IMG/VR virus record: IMGVR_UViG_3300025117_000118
Span: 1 to 44,297 of that record
Length of the DNA stretch: 44,297 nucleotides
Source of the DNA: a virus
Strand: one strand, 5' to 3'
Shown: positions 30,444 through 39,194 of the stretch, piece by piece
How the letters are laid out: each line of letters begins with the position of its first letter
Numbering within the stretch: the first letter of the stretch is position 1
Notes under the pieces: generated by a model
Databases searched by the model: none
Told to the model about the DNA's origin: nothing
The model's input: the letters and a program-made list of their open reading frames with translations, nothing else
Position numbers and translations under genes: made by a program

Positions 30444-31239
30444 CCCGAAGAAAAGAATGTTATTTTTGGATGATCGTACTGAAAGAATTGAAAAAGCAAG
30501 AGAACTTTATAAGGATTATTATGACCTTACCATCGTTACGAATGTGAAAGAGTGTTTACGCTACTTGACACTCCATAAATGGGATATTGTGTCGCTTGAT
30601 TTTGATCTGAATGGTGGGGAGTTTCAGGATTACTCTGACGAAAACACTGGAGCAGAAATAGTTCGTTGGATGATTAATATGCGCTGGATTGAACATAATC
30701 TGCACACCGAAATTAGAATACATTCCACCAATTTATATGCGGCAAGAAATATGTGCGACGACCTTATACATCGTGGTGTTGATGTAACGCTACGCCCATT
30801 TGGATGGAAACAGTACCAAAAAGGTGTTATCGCTGGCGCATTTTCTTTGATACACCCTGGCTATATCCGTCTACTAAAAGAAGCCAAAGAGTTGTGTCAC
30901 GAGGTTATCGTTCTTCTGCACGCCAAACCAGACCAGGTACTCACGGTTGACGAACGCGCCGAGATACTGCTTGCGTTGAAATATGTGGACACGGTTTATG
31001 TATATTCCACAGAGCGGGAACTTGACAAACTGCTTGAGCAGATAGAACCGGATATCCGTATCGTTGGAAGCGACCATGAAGGAAATACATCACGCCCCCA
31101 ATGGAAAACACACTACCATAAGCGCAATCACGGATGGTCTGCCTCAAAACTGAAACGGTTGATTGCCATAGACGAATATCAGAAAATGGATGAAAAGATG
31201 AAATTCATTGTTGATAGAATGCAAAAGGATGCCGAATGA
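30436..31239 (+). CDS. Fusion of a receiver-like (cREC) domain and a nucleotidyltransferase domain
   Basis: 267 aa with AGGAGAA upstream. Residues 8-115 resemble the cyclic-phosphate-processing receiver domain: LFLDDRTERI, DIVSLDFDLNGG, TGAEIVRWM, IRIHSTN. Residues 129-225 resemble RfaE/TagD-type cytidylyl/adenylyltransferases: GVIAGAFSLIHPGY, VDERAEILLALKYVD, and IVGSDHEG. The usual HxGH is HPGY here, so the second His is replaced. The second domain could activate the heptose phosphate with a nucleotide. Fusion of these two domains is unusual. Confidence 0.72.
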   Translation: MYSPKKRMLFLDDRTERIEKARELYKDYYDLTIVTNVKECLRYLTLHKWDIVSLDFDLNGGEFQDYSDENTGAEIVRWMINMRWIEHNLHTEIRIHSTNLYAARNMCDDLIHRGVDVTLRPFGWKQYQKGVIAGAFSLIHPGYIRLLKEAKELCHEVIVLLHAKPDQVLTVDERAEILLALKYVDTVYVYSTERELDKLLEQIEPDIRIVGSDHEGNTSRPQWKTHYHKRNHGWSASKLKRLIAIDEYQKMDEKMKFIVDRMQKDAE

Positions 31240-32156
31240 AAATATTAATTTCAGGCGGTGCCGGTTTCGTTGCATCGCACATCATAGACCTTCTTCTCAA
31301 AACAAGGAACAATAATATACTTGCCATAGACAATTTCTCTACTGGAAAATTTTCCAACATTGCCCCATTTACAGAAAAACATGGTGATCGATTTAATATT
31401 TGTGAAGGGGATATAACTGATCTGCCATTTACGATAAGAACATTCAACTCGTTCAAACCTGAATACGTTATCCACCTGGCTGCGCAACCAGCCATATCTA
31501 CCTCAATTATGAACCCTGTATTTGACAACGAGGTGAACGTGGTGGGAACTTTGAATATAATCAATGCCTCGTGCAACGTGGAGGCAAAGAAAATCATTTT
31601 TTCGTCCACTTCTGCGGTATATAAGGATATAAATGGGAAGTTAAATGAGAGTAGCCAAACGCTTCCAGACAGCCCTTATGGAATATCAAAATTGGCTGCG
31701 GAGAATTATCTGCGACTTGATGGAAAAGCGACCATACTCAGGTTCGGCAATGTTTATGGGGAAAATCAGGTGCCTATCGGCGAAAACCAATTGATACCGA
31801 GGATCATCAGGCATTTCAAGTATGGGGACGAGTTTTATATCAACGGAGATGGGAACCAAAAACGGGATTTTGTTTATGCTGGTGATGTGGCGCAGGCGGT
31901 TGTAAATGCCCTCTATTGCCCGCCCGGGTTGTTCAATATTGCTTCGGGAAACTCATTATCTGTTAATGATATTTGCAGAATTATGGAAGACCTGTATGAT
32001 ATTCGTGGCTATAAATGGGATCATAACTCTATTGAAGATCCACGAAAGGTAGTAAAAATAAACATATCGAAAGCCAGATCAGAACTGTCGTGGAAACCAT
32101 ACACGCCTATCCGTGAAGGAATAAAGAAAACAATGGATTGGTGGGAGGAAAAATGA
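31236..32156 (+). CDS. NAD-dependent nucleotide-sugar epimerase/dehydratase
   Basis: 306 aa. GGAGFVASHI at 7-16 binds NAD; HLAAQP, SSTSAVY and YGISK provide the Ser/Thr-Tyr-Lys active site; RFGNVYG and the later DFVYAGDVAQA are typical of UDP-glucose/GlcNAc 4-epimerase relatives. It acts on a nucleotide sugar in this cassette; the substrate is unclear. Overlaps the preceding gene by 4 bases. Confidence 0.82.
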   Translation: MKILISGGAGFVASHIIDLLLKTRNNNILAIDNFSTGKFSNIAPFTEKHGDRFNICEGDITDLPFTIRTFNSFKPEYVIHLAAQPAISTSIMNPVFDNEVNVVGTLNIINASCNVEAKKIIFSSTSAVYKDINGKLNESSQTLPDSPYGISKLAAENYLRLDGKATILRFGNVYGENQVPIGENQLIPRIIRHFKYGDEFYINGDGNQKRDFVYAGDVAQAVVNALYCPPGLFNIASGNSLSVNDICRIMEDLYDIRGYKWDHNSIEDPRKVVKINISKARSELSWKPYTPIREGIKKTMDWWEEK

Positions 32157-32193
32157 CACTATCTGCTGTAAAATATTTAAGGAAGCATAAACA

Positions 32194-35019
32194 ATGATCA
32201 AAATTTTTATAAGCCCTAACTATATCGGTGCGCCCCTAAAAGCCGACAACGCAGGAATTAGGCGGGTATGTGAGGCGATGATAAAGCACCTGCCGACCTT
32301 CGGTATCGAGGTTGTTTCTGACCCAAAGCAGGCACATATTATAGCCAACCATGGCGGTATGCAGACACATATTGCAGGAATACCAATCGTTCACATATCG
32401 CATGGCCTCTATTGGAGCAGGCAACCGTGGTCTGATGGGTTTATGGATGTCAACAAGACAGTGGTGGATGCAATGAAAATGGCAGTTGCACATACAGTAC
32501 CATCCAACTGGGTAGCTAACGCTGTCAGACGTGGGGGATTTTTCTACCCTGAAGTTGTATGGCATGGTGTGGATCACGAAGACTTCATCCACAATAAAAA
32601 AAATGAAGGGTTTGTCTTATGGAATAAAGCAAGGGCGGATTTCGTTAGCAACCCGGATGATATGCAGGAAATTGCAAGGAGAATGCCAGGTACGCAGTTC
32701 ATATCTACAATAGGAAAAGAAAGACAGAACGTTAAACTTGTTGGTGTTATTTCCCATCAAGACATGAAAGAACTGGTTGCGACTGCCGGTGTTTATCTTT
32801 CTACTGCAAGGGAAACATTTGGCATAGGCACGCTTGAAGCATTAGCGAGTGGCATTCCTATTGCGGGATGGGACTGGGGTGGAAACAACGAGATTGTAAA
32901 ACAGGGATTTACAGGATATTTGGCAAAACTGGGGGATTACAAGGCACTCAAAGAATGTATTGAATTGTGCTTTGCAGAAAGGGATACGCTTTCAAAGAAC
33001 TGCCTTGCTGATGTGCGCACAAACTGGACATGGGAACCACGCATAGAACAATATGCCAATATCTTCAAAAAGGTGTATAGTGATTTTTATGAAGTGAACA
33101 GACCAAAGGTATCTGTCATCGTTACTGCATATAAACTGGACAGGTATTTACCAAAGTGTTTGGATACTGTTTTGAACCAGACCATGAAGGATTTTGAGTG
33201 TCTTGTTATTGACGATGCCTTGATGGAATCTACCAAAAATCTTGTGTCTGAATATGAAAAGAAGGACGCAAGAATCAAGTATCTTCGCCCACCGAACAAT
33301 CTTGGATTACCTGGAGCGCGCAACTTTGGATTTTCTCATGCCAATGGAAGATATATTCGACACGTAGATGCAGATGATTGGCTTGCACATAACGCACTTG
33401 AATTGGAATCGGTTCCTCTTGACAAAGACCCGCTTGTACATATCACGTATGGACATCTTGAAGTGGTTAATGAGGATGGATCCAGAAATAAAGATAAAAA
33501 CGGAAATGTTGTAAGAAGCGGATGGCCACACAAAGAATTTAATTGGATGCACCAGATGGCACACTTGAACCAGATACCTTCCTGTGCTATGGCAAGAAGA
33601 GAGGTATTTGAACGCTCTGGTGGATACCGCGTTAGAATGGATAGAAACGAGGATGCCGAGTTCTGGTGCAGGATAACATCGCTTGGATTTAATGCAAAGA
33701 AAGTAACAGAGGAAGTAACATATTTTCACAGGATTCTTGAAACATCAAAAGGTGCGGTAGAGTGGAAAGAAAAGGGTGGAGAACCTGATTGGACTGCGTG
33801 GTTTCCGTGGAGAATTGGATCAGCCAATTTCAGGGAAGCTGAAAAGATATTGCAACAAAGTGGAGGAGAACACCCTGCTCCGCACCTTGTTCCCTTTTCT
33901 GCCAATGCAATGCCAAAGGGACTTCGGTTCTGGTATATAAACGACCATGCCTACCCTGTTGTAAGTATTATTGTTACTTGTGGACCGGGACATGAAAAAT
34001 ATTTGATCGATGCGTTAGACAGTATCCAGGCACAGTCCTATCCTGATTGGGAATGTATCGTTGTGAACGATACTGGCAGGAAATGGGAAAAGAATATTCC
34101 TGGCGCGCCGTGGGCAAAAGTGATCAATGTGAATGGAAATAAAGGGGCTTCCTTTGCAAGAAACGCCGGACTTCCCTACATATCTCACGGCAGTTCTTTT
34201 GTGGTGTGGTTGGATGCAGACGACATCTGGCTTCCGTGGTTCCTTGACAGAATGGTTGCTTATGGTGAATTGAACCATGGCGTTATTTATTCAGATATCA
34301 TTCAAGACACTGGCGATAAGTTGGAAGTTTATAAATATGGGGAGTTTGATCAAACGCTTGTTGCGAAGGCAATGCGTTATCCAGGTTCATCGGTTTTGGT
34401 TCCGAGGGACATAATAGATGCGGTTTACAAAAAACAAAAATGCTGGGATCTGAATATACCAGGTATGGAGGATTGGGACTTTCAGGTTGCAATCCACGAT
34501 CTTGGGTATTGTGCTTATCACATAGAAGAACCCCTTTTTGTTTACAGGAAATTGACATCGACCAAAAGGGACAATGACTATGCTAAAATAGAAGATATCC
34601 GTGCATACATGGACAAGAAGTGGTATGGATATCGAATAGGAGAAAAACAAATGGCGTGTGGATGTGGCGCAAAGAAAAAGTCGGTTAGCAAACCTGCAAG
34701 CACAATGAGTTCGTCTGGTAATTTTTCATCAATAACGCGTGCTTCTCCTGAAGACGGAAAAGACACAGAAATGGTGACAATTCAATATGTCGGTCCAATT
34801 GTTGAAACATTCTCCATACGCTCTACAGTAGACAGAGGAATATTCTATCGGTTTGGAAATAACCAGCATCATTCCATCAGGAATATATTTAGGGGAGATA
34901 TTGATCACCTGATGTCGTTTACAGATTCGATGGGAAATCCATATTACAGGATTTTATCGAACGATGGAAGTATGGCACATAATGATCCTGCACAGGCGTT
35001 GGGGCGACCTATTTCATGA
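32194..35019 (+). CDS. Three-domain glycosyltransferase (GT4-GT2-GT2) with a fused C-terminal tail
   Basis: 941 aa with AAGGA before the ATG. Residues 1-300 look like GT4: VYLSTARETFGIGTLEALAS contains the E-x7-E type donor site. Residues about 305-560 are a GT2 domain (KVSVIVTAYKLDRYLPKC, HVDADDWLAHN). Residues about 588-810 are a second GT2 domain (YPVVSIIVTCGPG, WLDADDIWLPW). The last 122 residues, starting MACGCGAKKK, differ completely and carry their own ribosome site. The protein could add three successive sugars. Its position after epimerase and nucleotidyltransferase genes fits the assembly step of the cassette. Confidence 0.82.
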   Translation: MIKIFISPNYIGAPLKADNAGIRRVCEAMIKHLPTFGIEVVSDPKQAHIIANHGGMQTHIAGIPIVHISHGLYWSRQPWSDGFMDVNKTVVDAMKMAVAHTVPSNWVANAVRRGGFFYPEVVWHGVDHEDFIHNKKNEGFVLWNKARADFVSNPDDMQEIARRMPGTQFISTIGKERQNVKLVGVISHQDMKELVATAGVYLSTARETFGIGTLEALASGIPIAGWDWGGNNEIVKQGFTGYLAKLGDYKALKECIELCFAERDTLSKNCLADVRTNWTWEPRIEQYANIFKKVYSDFYEVNRPKVSVIVTAYKLDRYLPKCLDTVLNQTMKDFECLVIDDALMESTKNLVSEYEKKDARIKYLRPPNNLGLPGARNFGFSHANGRYIRHVDADDWLAHNALELESVPLDKDPLVHITYGHLEVVNEDGSRNKDKNGNVVRSGWPHKEFNWMHQMAHLNQIPSCAMARREVFERSGGYRVRMDRNEDAEFWCRITSLGFNAKKVTEEVTYFHRILETSKGAVEWKEKGGEPDWTAWFPWRIGSANFREAEKILQQSGGEHPAPHLVPFSANAMPKGLRFWYINDHAYPVVSIIVTCGPGHEKYLIDALDSIQAQSYPDWECIVVNDTGRKWEKNIPGAPWAKVINVNGNKGASFARNAGLPYISHGSSFVVWLDADDIWLPWFLDRMVAYGELNHGVIYSDIIQDTGDKLEVYKYGEFDQTLVAKAMRYPGSSVLVPRDIIDAVYKKQKCWDLNIPGMEDWDFQVAIHDLGYCAYHIEEPLFVYRKLTSTKRDNDYAKIEDIRAYMDKKWYGYRIGEKQMACGCGAKKKSVSKPASTMSSSGNFSSITRASPEDGKDTEMVTIQYVGPIVETFSIRSTVDRGIFYRFGNNQHHSIRNIFRGDIDHLMSFTDSMGNPYYRILSNDGSMAHNDPAQALGRPIS
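34651..35019 (+). CDS. Likely internal start: small MACGCG-type phage protein
   Basis: Within the glycosyltransferase frame an ATG at 34651 has AGGAG 7 nt upstream. The 122-aa product begins MACGCGAKKKSVSK, a style of N-terminus seen in free-standing small phage proteins, and contains VTIQYVGPIVETFSIRS and YRFGNNQHHS. It may be made separately, as a fusion, or both. No function known. Confidence 0.5.
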   Translation: MACGCGAKKKSVSKPASTMSSSGNFSSITRASPEDGKDTEMVTIQYVGPIVETFSIRSTVDRGIFYRFGNNQHHSIRNIFRGDIDHLMSFTDSMGNPYYRILSNDGSMAHNDPAQALGRPIS

Positions 35020-35342
35020 ACATTGCTGAATTAATTATATACGGATTGGCAACGTGGCGGGTTTCATCCATGCTTGTCAATGAAGTCGGACCGTTGAGGA
35101 TATTCGTAAAGATAAGGGAGTTGGCAGGAATCCGACACGATTCGGATGATGAGGTGGAGATAATACCGGACGGGTTTTTACCAGATGTTTTGAGTTGTGT
35201 CTGGTGTTTTAGTTGGTACGCAGGTTTGGGTTGGATCATTTTATCGCTATCATCCTTCGGAGAAATGATTGCTCTACCATTTGCATTATCCGCAGTTGCA
35301 ATACTTCTTGACGAGTTAATTTCCTTCTTGCGGGGCAAATAG
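35016..35342 (+). CDS. DUF1360-like membrane protein (108 aa)
   Basis: Features of the family: N-terminal LIIYGLATWRVSSMLVNE, then GPLRIFVKIREL, then the CVWCFSWYAGL segment, and a final membrane helix (MIALPFALSAVAILLDEL). Two to three membrane spans. The family is frequent in phages; function unknown. Overlaps the preceding stop and ends the rightward cassette. Confidence 0.72.
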   Translation: MNIAELIIYGLATWRVSSMLVNEVGPLRIFVKIRELAGIRHDSDDEVEIIPDGFLPDVLSCVWCFSWYAGLGWIILSLSSFGEMIALPFALSAVAILLDELISFLRGK

Positions 35343-35409
35343 AACAATCACGGGGTTTATTTTCATCCCATTCTGATAACAAACACATTTCGTTGCATGT
35401 ATAGTTCAT
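35236..35409 (-). CDS. Possible small Cys-rich protein overlapping the DUF1360 gene end
   Basis: 57 aa from ATG 35409, with AGGAAAG 10 nt upstream. The N-terminus CNEMC and CSIC suggests a metal site and the rest is helical. It would be the last gene of the leftward run and overlaps the plus-strand gene tail to tail by about 100 bp. This could also be a chance ORF. The remaining 70 bp up to the metallophosphoesterase stop hold nothing visible. Confidence 0.3.
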   Translation of the reverse strand: MNYTCNEMCLLSEWDENKPRDCSICPARRKLTRQEVLQLRIMQMVEQSFLRRMIAIK

Positions 35410-35478
35410 GGTTTTTCTACTTTCCTATACGCCTTACAGGGCTTGCCGTTGCTAATCCGCTCACCTATATATTCTACC

Positions 35479-36831
35479 TTATACTGGACTATTGATAATG
35501 TTCAATAATCCTCTGTCCTTATTCCACACAAAAGCCTGCGCTTTCTGAACAGATCCGACATATCCTTTTTCTGCGTGCCAGTTATCCGTAGCGGTCAAAG
35601 ATGATAACCTTCTGACGGTCAATCCACCATTCTCTTTAACTATTTCATGGTGCAAATCCCCAAGATGAAACTCGTGATAGATTGTTCTTCCCCACGCCTC
35701 TCTTGCTTCAACCTGCATTAGTTCTGTTATTCTTTTTGAATCACTTGATCCGTGAGAGAAACCAATCAGGCAGTTTCCAAACTCAACATATTTTCTGGGG
35801 GTTGGGCTTGGGTCTATATTAACGCACTTTGATTTCCTGTACCACGCATAAAGATAGTTGAGCGTAAAGAAAGATGACATCGTATCATGGTTTCCAGGAA
35901 TCCAGAATATATCTATTGGGGCAACAGACGACATAATATCAATCGCCTCAATAAGAGCGTGGGTTATGTCAAAGAATAATTTTTGCCACCTGGAATCATT
36001 TGCGACCTGTGTTCCCGCCGTTGTCGCTCCGCCAATGGTATCAGAATTTAATAAATCGTTTCCAACAGGAAAGATTATTTTCTTGAACTTTGTGCCTTGT
36101 GTTCTACTCAATATGTCGTTTATAGCAAACATCATTCTTTGTTTCGCTATCTTTGTATCATAATCCTGTCCTGATTCTTTCCCCCACGACAGTTTACCCA
36201 TGTGTAGGTCTGTAATGGATATTTCGAGAATGTTATTTCGTAGGTTTATATCTGTGTATTTGAACTCTGGCGGTTTATAGTTTCCAGCCATTTTCTCAAA
36301 GTCTGCAATAATATTCTCGATCTTTGGTACTTCCCTGCGTTCCAGCCGTAACTCAACATGGAACAATGGAACAACAAGCATCTTACCAGAATCTTCAACA
36401 TCGCCTGATGTAACGCGCCCATCGGTTACGTGCCAATCAACCTTTCTGTCTTTCCGATAACCCTCGCTTGTCTTGACCTTGCATTTGACAACCTTCCAAA
36501 TATCAGTATCAATTCCAAATTCTTCTATGGCATCTTCCTGTGATTTTATTCTTCTTGACGCACAGATAACATTGATATAGTTATCGCCATATTCAACGCT
36601 GGACGATTCTCTTTCCTCGTCTGGTTCTTTCTTTGGTTGTCCACCCTTTCTTCTGGTTAGTTTTATTCTCCCGTCACGCTCAAGCCTATAGAGCTGTCCC
36701 TTGATTGAGTTGTGACCTTTTCCTGTTGTATTTGAGTATTCTTTTGCGAAATCTGTTATATTTAAGTCTAATTGTGAATATGCTTTTATTAGAGCATCTA
36801 TTTCTTCCTGCTCCCATATATGCTTTTTCAA
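35479..36831 (-). CDS. Calcineurin-like metallophosphoesterase with N-terminal HTH-like domain
   Basis: 450 aa. Metal-binding motifs appear in order: ITDLHMG (Asp208, His210), VGNDLLNSD (257-264), IPGNHD (311-316), GFSHGSS and GDLHHE near 370-400. This is the SbcD/Mre11-type phosphoesterase set. Residues 1-65 contain a helical domain (WEQEEIDALIKAYSQL) of SANT/HTH type, followed by a basic linker RRKGGQPKKE, suggesting DNA binding. It likely acts on DNA ends or nucleic-acid phosphodiesters. No SbcC partner is seen. Confidence 0.8.
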   Translation of the reverse strand: MKKHIWEQEEIDALIKAYSQLDLNITDFAKEYSNTTGKGHNSIKGQLYRLERDGRIKLTRRKGGQPKKEPDEERESSSVEYGDNYINVICASRRIKSQEDAIEEFGIDTDIWKVVKCKVKTSEGYRKDRKVDWHVTDGRVTSGDVEDSGKMLVVPLFHVELRLERREVPKIENIIADFEKMAGNYKPPEFKYTDINLRNNILEISITDLHMGKLSWGKESGQDYDTKIAKQRMMFAINDILSRTQGTKFKKIIFPVGNDLLNSDTIGGATTAGTQVANDSRWQKLFFDITHALIEAIDIMSSVAPIDIFWIPGNHDTMSSFFTLNYLYAWYRKSKCVNIDPSPTPRKYVEFGNCLIGFSHGSSDSKRITELMQVEAREAWGRTIYHEFHLGDLHHEIVKENGGLTVRRLSSLTATDNWHAEKGYVGSVQKAQAFVWNKDRGLLNIINSPV

Positions 36832-36842
36832 AAGGTTTCTCC

Positions 36843-36980
36843 TTAATAGTCCTCATAATAAATAACCCACCCGCATTTAGGGCATTTATAATAGTACAGG
36901 TTATTCTTAATATCTATGAGTTTATATTCTGCTATGCTCAGACACGCTAAACATAACTGGTGCATGATGTTATTGGTCAT
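36843..36980 (-). CDS. Zinc-ribbon microprotein (45 aa)
   Basis: Frame from ATG 36980 (overlapping the upstream stop, ATGA) to TAA 36845-36843. CLAC and CPKCGW are spaced 25 residues apart, enough for one zinc ribbon, and the protein ends in aromatic residues. The stop is followed at once by AAGGAG for the metallophosphoesterase. Coupling and cysteine pairs support it. Confidence 0.65.
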   Translation of the reverse strand: MTNNIMHQLCLACLSIAEYKLIDIKNNLYYYKCPKCGWVIYYEDY

Positions 36981-37219
36981 TTGTGCTTATCAATATGCTT
37001 TTCTAATCGCTCTTTGTCGGTTGTCTGGAACGCACAGACTGAGCATTTATAAACGGTATAAATTGGTACACCATGAACGTTACACGTACTGTCATACCAG
37101 AAGCAGGTCTCGCCGTCAAAAGGAATTCCTTTGCCATGCGCGTTATCGTAAACAGGACAGGTACAGCCCTGCTCTATCGCTTCTTTACTGCCTGGATTGG
37201 GGGTCATAGTATCAGCCAT
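36977..37219 (-). CDS. Small phage protein with NPGSxEAI-CxCP motif and C2H2 finger (80 aa)
   Basis: ATG at 37219 chosen; the earlier TTG has no better site. Sequence NPGSKEAIEQGCTCPVYDN followed by HGKGIPF and CFWYDSTCNVHG is a pattern shared by many phage proteins of unknown function. The end YKCSVCAFQTTDKERLEKH with H-H is a C2H2 zinc finger. Confidence 0.65.
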   Translation of the reverse strand: MADTMTPNPGSKEAIEQGCTCPVYDNAHGKGIPFDGETCFWYDSTCNVHGVPIYTVYKCSVCAFQTTDKERLEKHIDKHK

Positions 37220-37332
37220 ATTATTATCGCCCAAAATATCGCACTTAACGCGAACCCGTTTATCATACCACGAAAGAACCGCAACGGGTCTGATAGTTCT
37301 GATAGGTATTCGTAACGATCAATTTTGTTCAT
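37204..37332 (-). CDS. Small single-span membrane protein (42 aa)
   Basis: ATG 37332 has GAGGAG 8 nt upstream. The N-terminus is charged (NKIDRYEYLSELSD), the C-terminus a membrane helix (ALSAIFWAIIIWLIL). It overlaps both neighbours by about 15 bases. Function unknown. Confidence 0.5.
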   Translation of the reverse strand: MNKIDRYEYLSELSDPLRFFRGMINGFALSAIFWAIIIWLIL

Positions 37333-37606
37333 TTTCGGTCTCCTCTGGTTCTTCTGGTAGAACCATATAGTGGGTAGGTTCTTTTTCGTTTGTGATTGCA
37401 ACTCCATGCCATTCCCACGAAGGGTGCCAAGCCCATTCCTCTACATTCGGGTACACAATGATTGAATAGGCGTCTTTAGCGGCTTCATCTGGGAATGGTT
37501 TCCATTGATACTTTTCTTTTATGGCAAGCAATTCTTCATATTCCTTGATAGCCAATTCTGACATACTGCCGTAAACCACAGAGTACAAATCTAATTGTGC
37601 GCTCAT
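37319..37606 (-). CDS. Hypothetical protein (95 aa)
   Basis: AGGAGG lies 4-5 nt before the ATG, one of the best sites in the run. The protein is soluble and acidic with tryptophans (VEEWAWHPSWEWHG). No family recognised. Confidence 0.6.
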   Translation of the reverse strand: MSAQLDLYSVVYGSMSELAIKEYEELLAIKEKYQWKPFPDEAAKDAYSIIVYPNVEEWAWHPSWEWHGVAITNEKEPTHYMVLPEEPEETENEQN

Positions 37607-37639
37607 CTTGCCTCCTATCTATAACTCGATTTCTAACCT

Positions 37640-37984
37640 CTATGCGTCTCTATATCCATGTTCTACAGCACAACTATCACATAAGGTCTTATACCATCTG
37701 CCTCTTTCCCGCAACCTGCCAGTCTGTCCGCACACCTCACAGACCACAGCGGACTTATGCTCATATTCTTCGATAAGACCGTCTGCTATTTCCGAACCGC
37801 TCATGATATAAAACCGCAATGTGCCAAACTTCTCTTTGATCTGCGTAACATAAATATCTTCCGGTAACTTATCCAGTTTGTCAATTAGTTCCTGTATAAG
37901 CGGACGCCAGCCTTCTCCGCACTCCCAGCCGAAGGATAATAGGTTATTTCGTAAAGTTGGGTCAGGGTCTAGGATTATAGGCAT
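37640..37984 (-). CDS. Hypothetical phage protein with C-terminal zinc ribbon (114 aa)
   Basis: The core KEKFGTLRFYIMSG preceded by PLIQELIDKLDKLP and followed by the CEVCG and LCDSC cysteines is a recurrent phage pattern of unknown function. Probably a nucleic-acid-binding accessory protein; that is inference. It directly follows the endolysin gene. Confidence 0.65.
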   Translation of the reverse strand: MPIILDPDPTLRNNLLSFGWECGEGWRPLIQELIDKLDKLPEDIYVTQIKEKFGTLRFYIMSGSEIADGLIEEYEHKSAVVCEVCGQTGRLRERGRWYKTLCDSCAVEHGYRDA

Positions 37985-37987
37985 ATC

Positions 37988-39070
37988 TCATCCCAATTCT
38001 GCTTTTCTAGCAGTAATGTAACTTTCCATTTTGCCAATCTCGTCTAACCGTATCGCTTTCTCATCTACAGCAGGTAAGACCGTATCCTTGACATATCCAT
38101 CAGAACGAACCCATCCGCTCTTTGGAACTGATATATTCGCCCACACATAACCATCAGTACCCATCTGTTCTTTGTCGATCATGATACGCTGACCATCCAC
38201 CAGGTCGCCGATGTCGGTAGAACTGGTACTCGGCGCGCTGCGGATGTTGAATATTGGTGTAGCTTTTACTGTTGCATTAGTTATCATTTCATTGTCCTCG
38301 TGATTAGGTGGCTCAATTGGTAATTCTCCAAACCATTTTTCAAAATATTCAGGCTTGATAAGATTATAGTCTAAATGCCTCTGCCAATAGGTCAGCTCCT
38401 TAAACGGCAGATAGGTGATACATTGCCACATCGCCCAATCCATTTCTTTTCTAGGAAGGTCAGGCTTTCCAGTTGCGATCAATTCAAGGATGGTTGGTAA
38501 ATGGTCTATGCTGATAAGTTTATTATCATTCGGGTCAAGAGATCCGCCTAATGATGTAATGTAATTCCAGAACGGCGGATAATATTTAACATAATTAGCG
38601 AACCAATGAAGTCTTTGTTTGTCTATTTGATCTTCCAACATCCAATCACCTACCTTCGGAAAATAACCGTCCACGCACCAGCGAGCCGTATAGATAGCAT
38701 CTGCTTCTGACACCAGGTAGAATTTCCAAAAGTGCTGTTCGAGGATATTAGCGGGAACGATTGCTCCACTGGCATACTTATACCACTCCGCATCAACGAA
38801 GGTGGACTTACAATCTGGATATTTTGACAGGACTTGTTTCATGGTGTCCAGTTCCTTTTGTAAATCATTCCCGCCATAAGGGACATAATACCCGCCGAAA
38901 GGAAGTCCTAATTTCCTAGCAAGATCAACGAAATACTGACACTTGTTATCTTCCCTGTACCCATCTCCAAGTCGGATAACGATAGCCGATAGCCCCAAAG
39001 ACTGTAGCAGTTTCAGGGATGCTTCGTTATGAACATCATTATTTAGTGACACATCAATTCCAAAAGTCAT
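37988..39070 (-). CDS. Endolysin: GH25-type lysozyme with SH3b domain
   Basis: 360 aa from ATG 39070, coupled to the previous gene and preceded by GAGGAG. The N-terminal domain starts MTFGIDVSLNN and contains TFVDAEWYK, with the Asp and Glu expected of GH25 lysozymes, and ends with the WQ-aromatic YWQRHLDYNL. Residues from about 268 onward (ATPIFNIRSAPSTSSTDIGD, VWANISVPKSGWV) form an SH3b cell-wall-binding domain. It cuts peptidoglycan sugar chains at the end of infection. The holin candidates are far away at 1914-2574. Confidence 0.82.
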   Translation of the reverse strand: MTFGIDVSLNNDVHNEASLKLLQSLGLSAIVIRLGDGYREDNKCQYFVDLARKLGLPFGGYYVPYGGNDLQKELDTMKQVLSKYPDCKSTFVDAEWYKYASGAIVPANILEQHFWKFYLVSEADAIYTARWCVDGYFPKVGDWMLEDQIDKQRLHWFANYVKYYPPFWNYITSLGGSLDPNDNKLISIDHLPTILELIATGKPDLPRKEMDWAMWQCITYLPFKELTYWQRHLDYNLIKPEYFEKWFGELPIEPPNHEDNEMITNATVKATPIFNIRSAPSTSSTDIGDLVDGQRIMIDKEQMGTDGYVWANISVPKSGWVRSDGYVKDTVLPAVDEKAIRLDEIGKMESYITARKAELG

Positions 39071-39071
39071 T

Positions 39072-39194
39072 TCAATTCTCCTCATGCGGTATCCGATATG
39101 ACAGCACCTTTATCTCATGCCGTATAAACAGTTTATGCAGTACCCATAATATAGGGTAGATCGGGAGTAGCAGCCATTTAATTAGATTACTCAT
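39072..39194 (-). CDS. Small hydrophobic protein before the endolysin (40 aa)
   Basis: ATG 39194 overlaps the upstream stop; TGA 39074-39072 lies one base before the endolysin ATG, and its last codons GAG GAG AAT supply the endolysin ribosome site. Residues 5-23 are a membrane segment (LIKWLLLPIYPILWVLH) with a basic tail. Small membrane proteins beside endolysins are often lysis factors. Confidence 0.55.
   Translation of the reverse strand: MSNLIKWLLLPIYPILWVLHKLFIRHEIKVLSYRIPHEEN

Noticed and set aside
35410-35478. Frame extension of the metallophosphoesterase past its stop
   Set aside because: An open frame reads KVEYIGERISNGKPCK after the TAA, but it is in another frame, has no usable start codon, and nothing suggests a frameshift signal.
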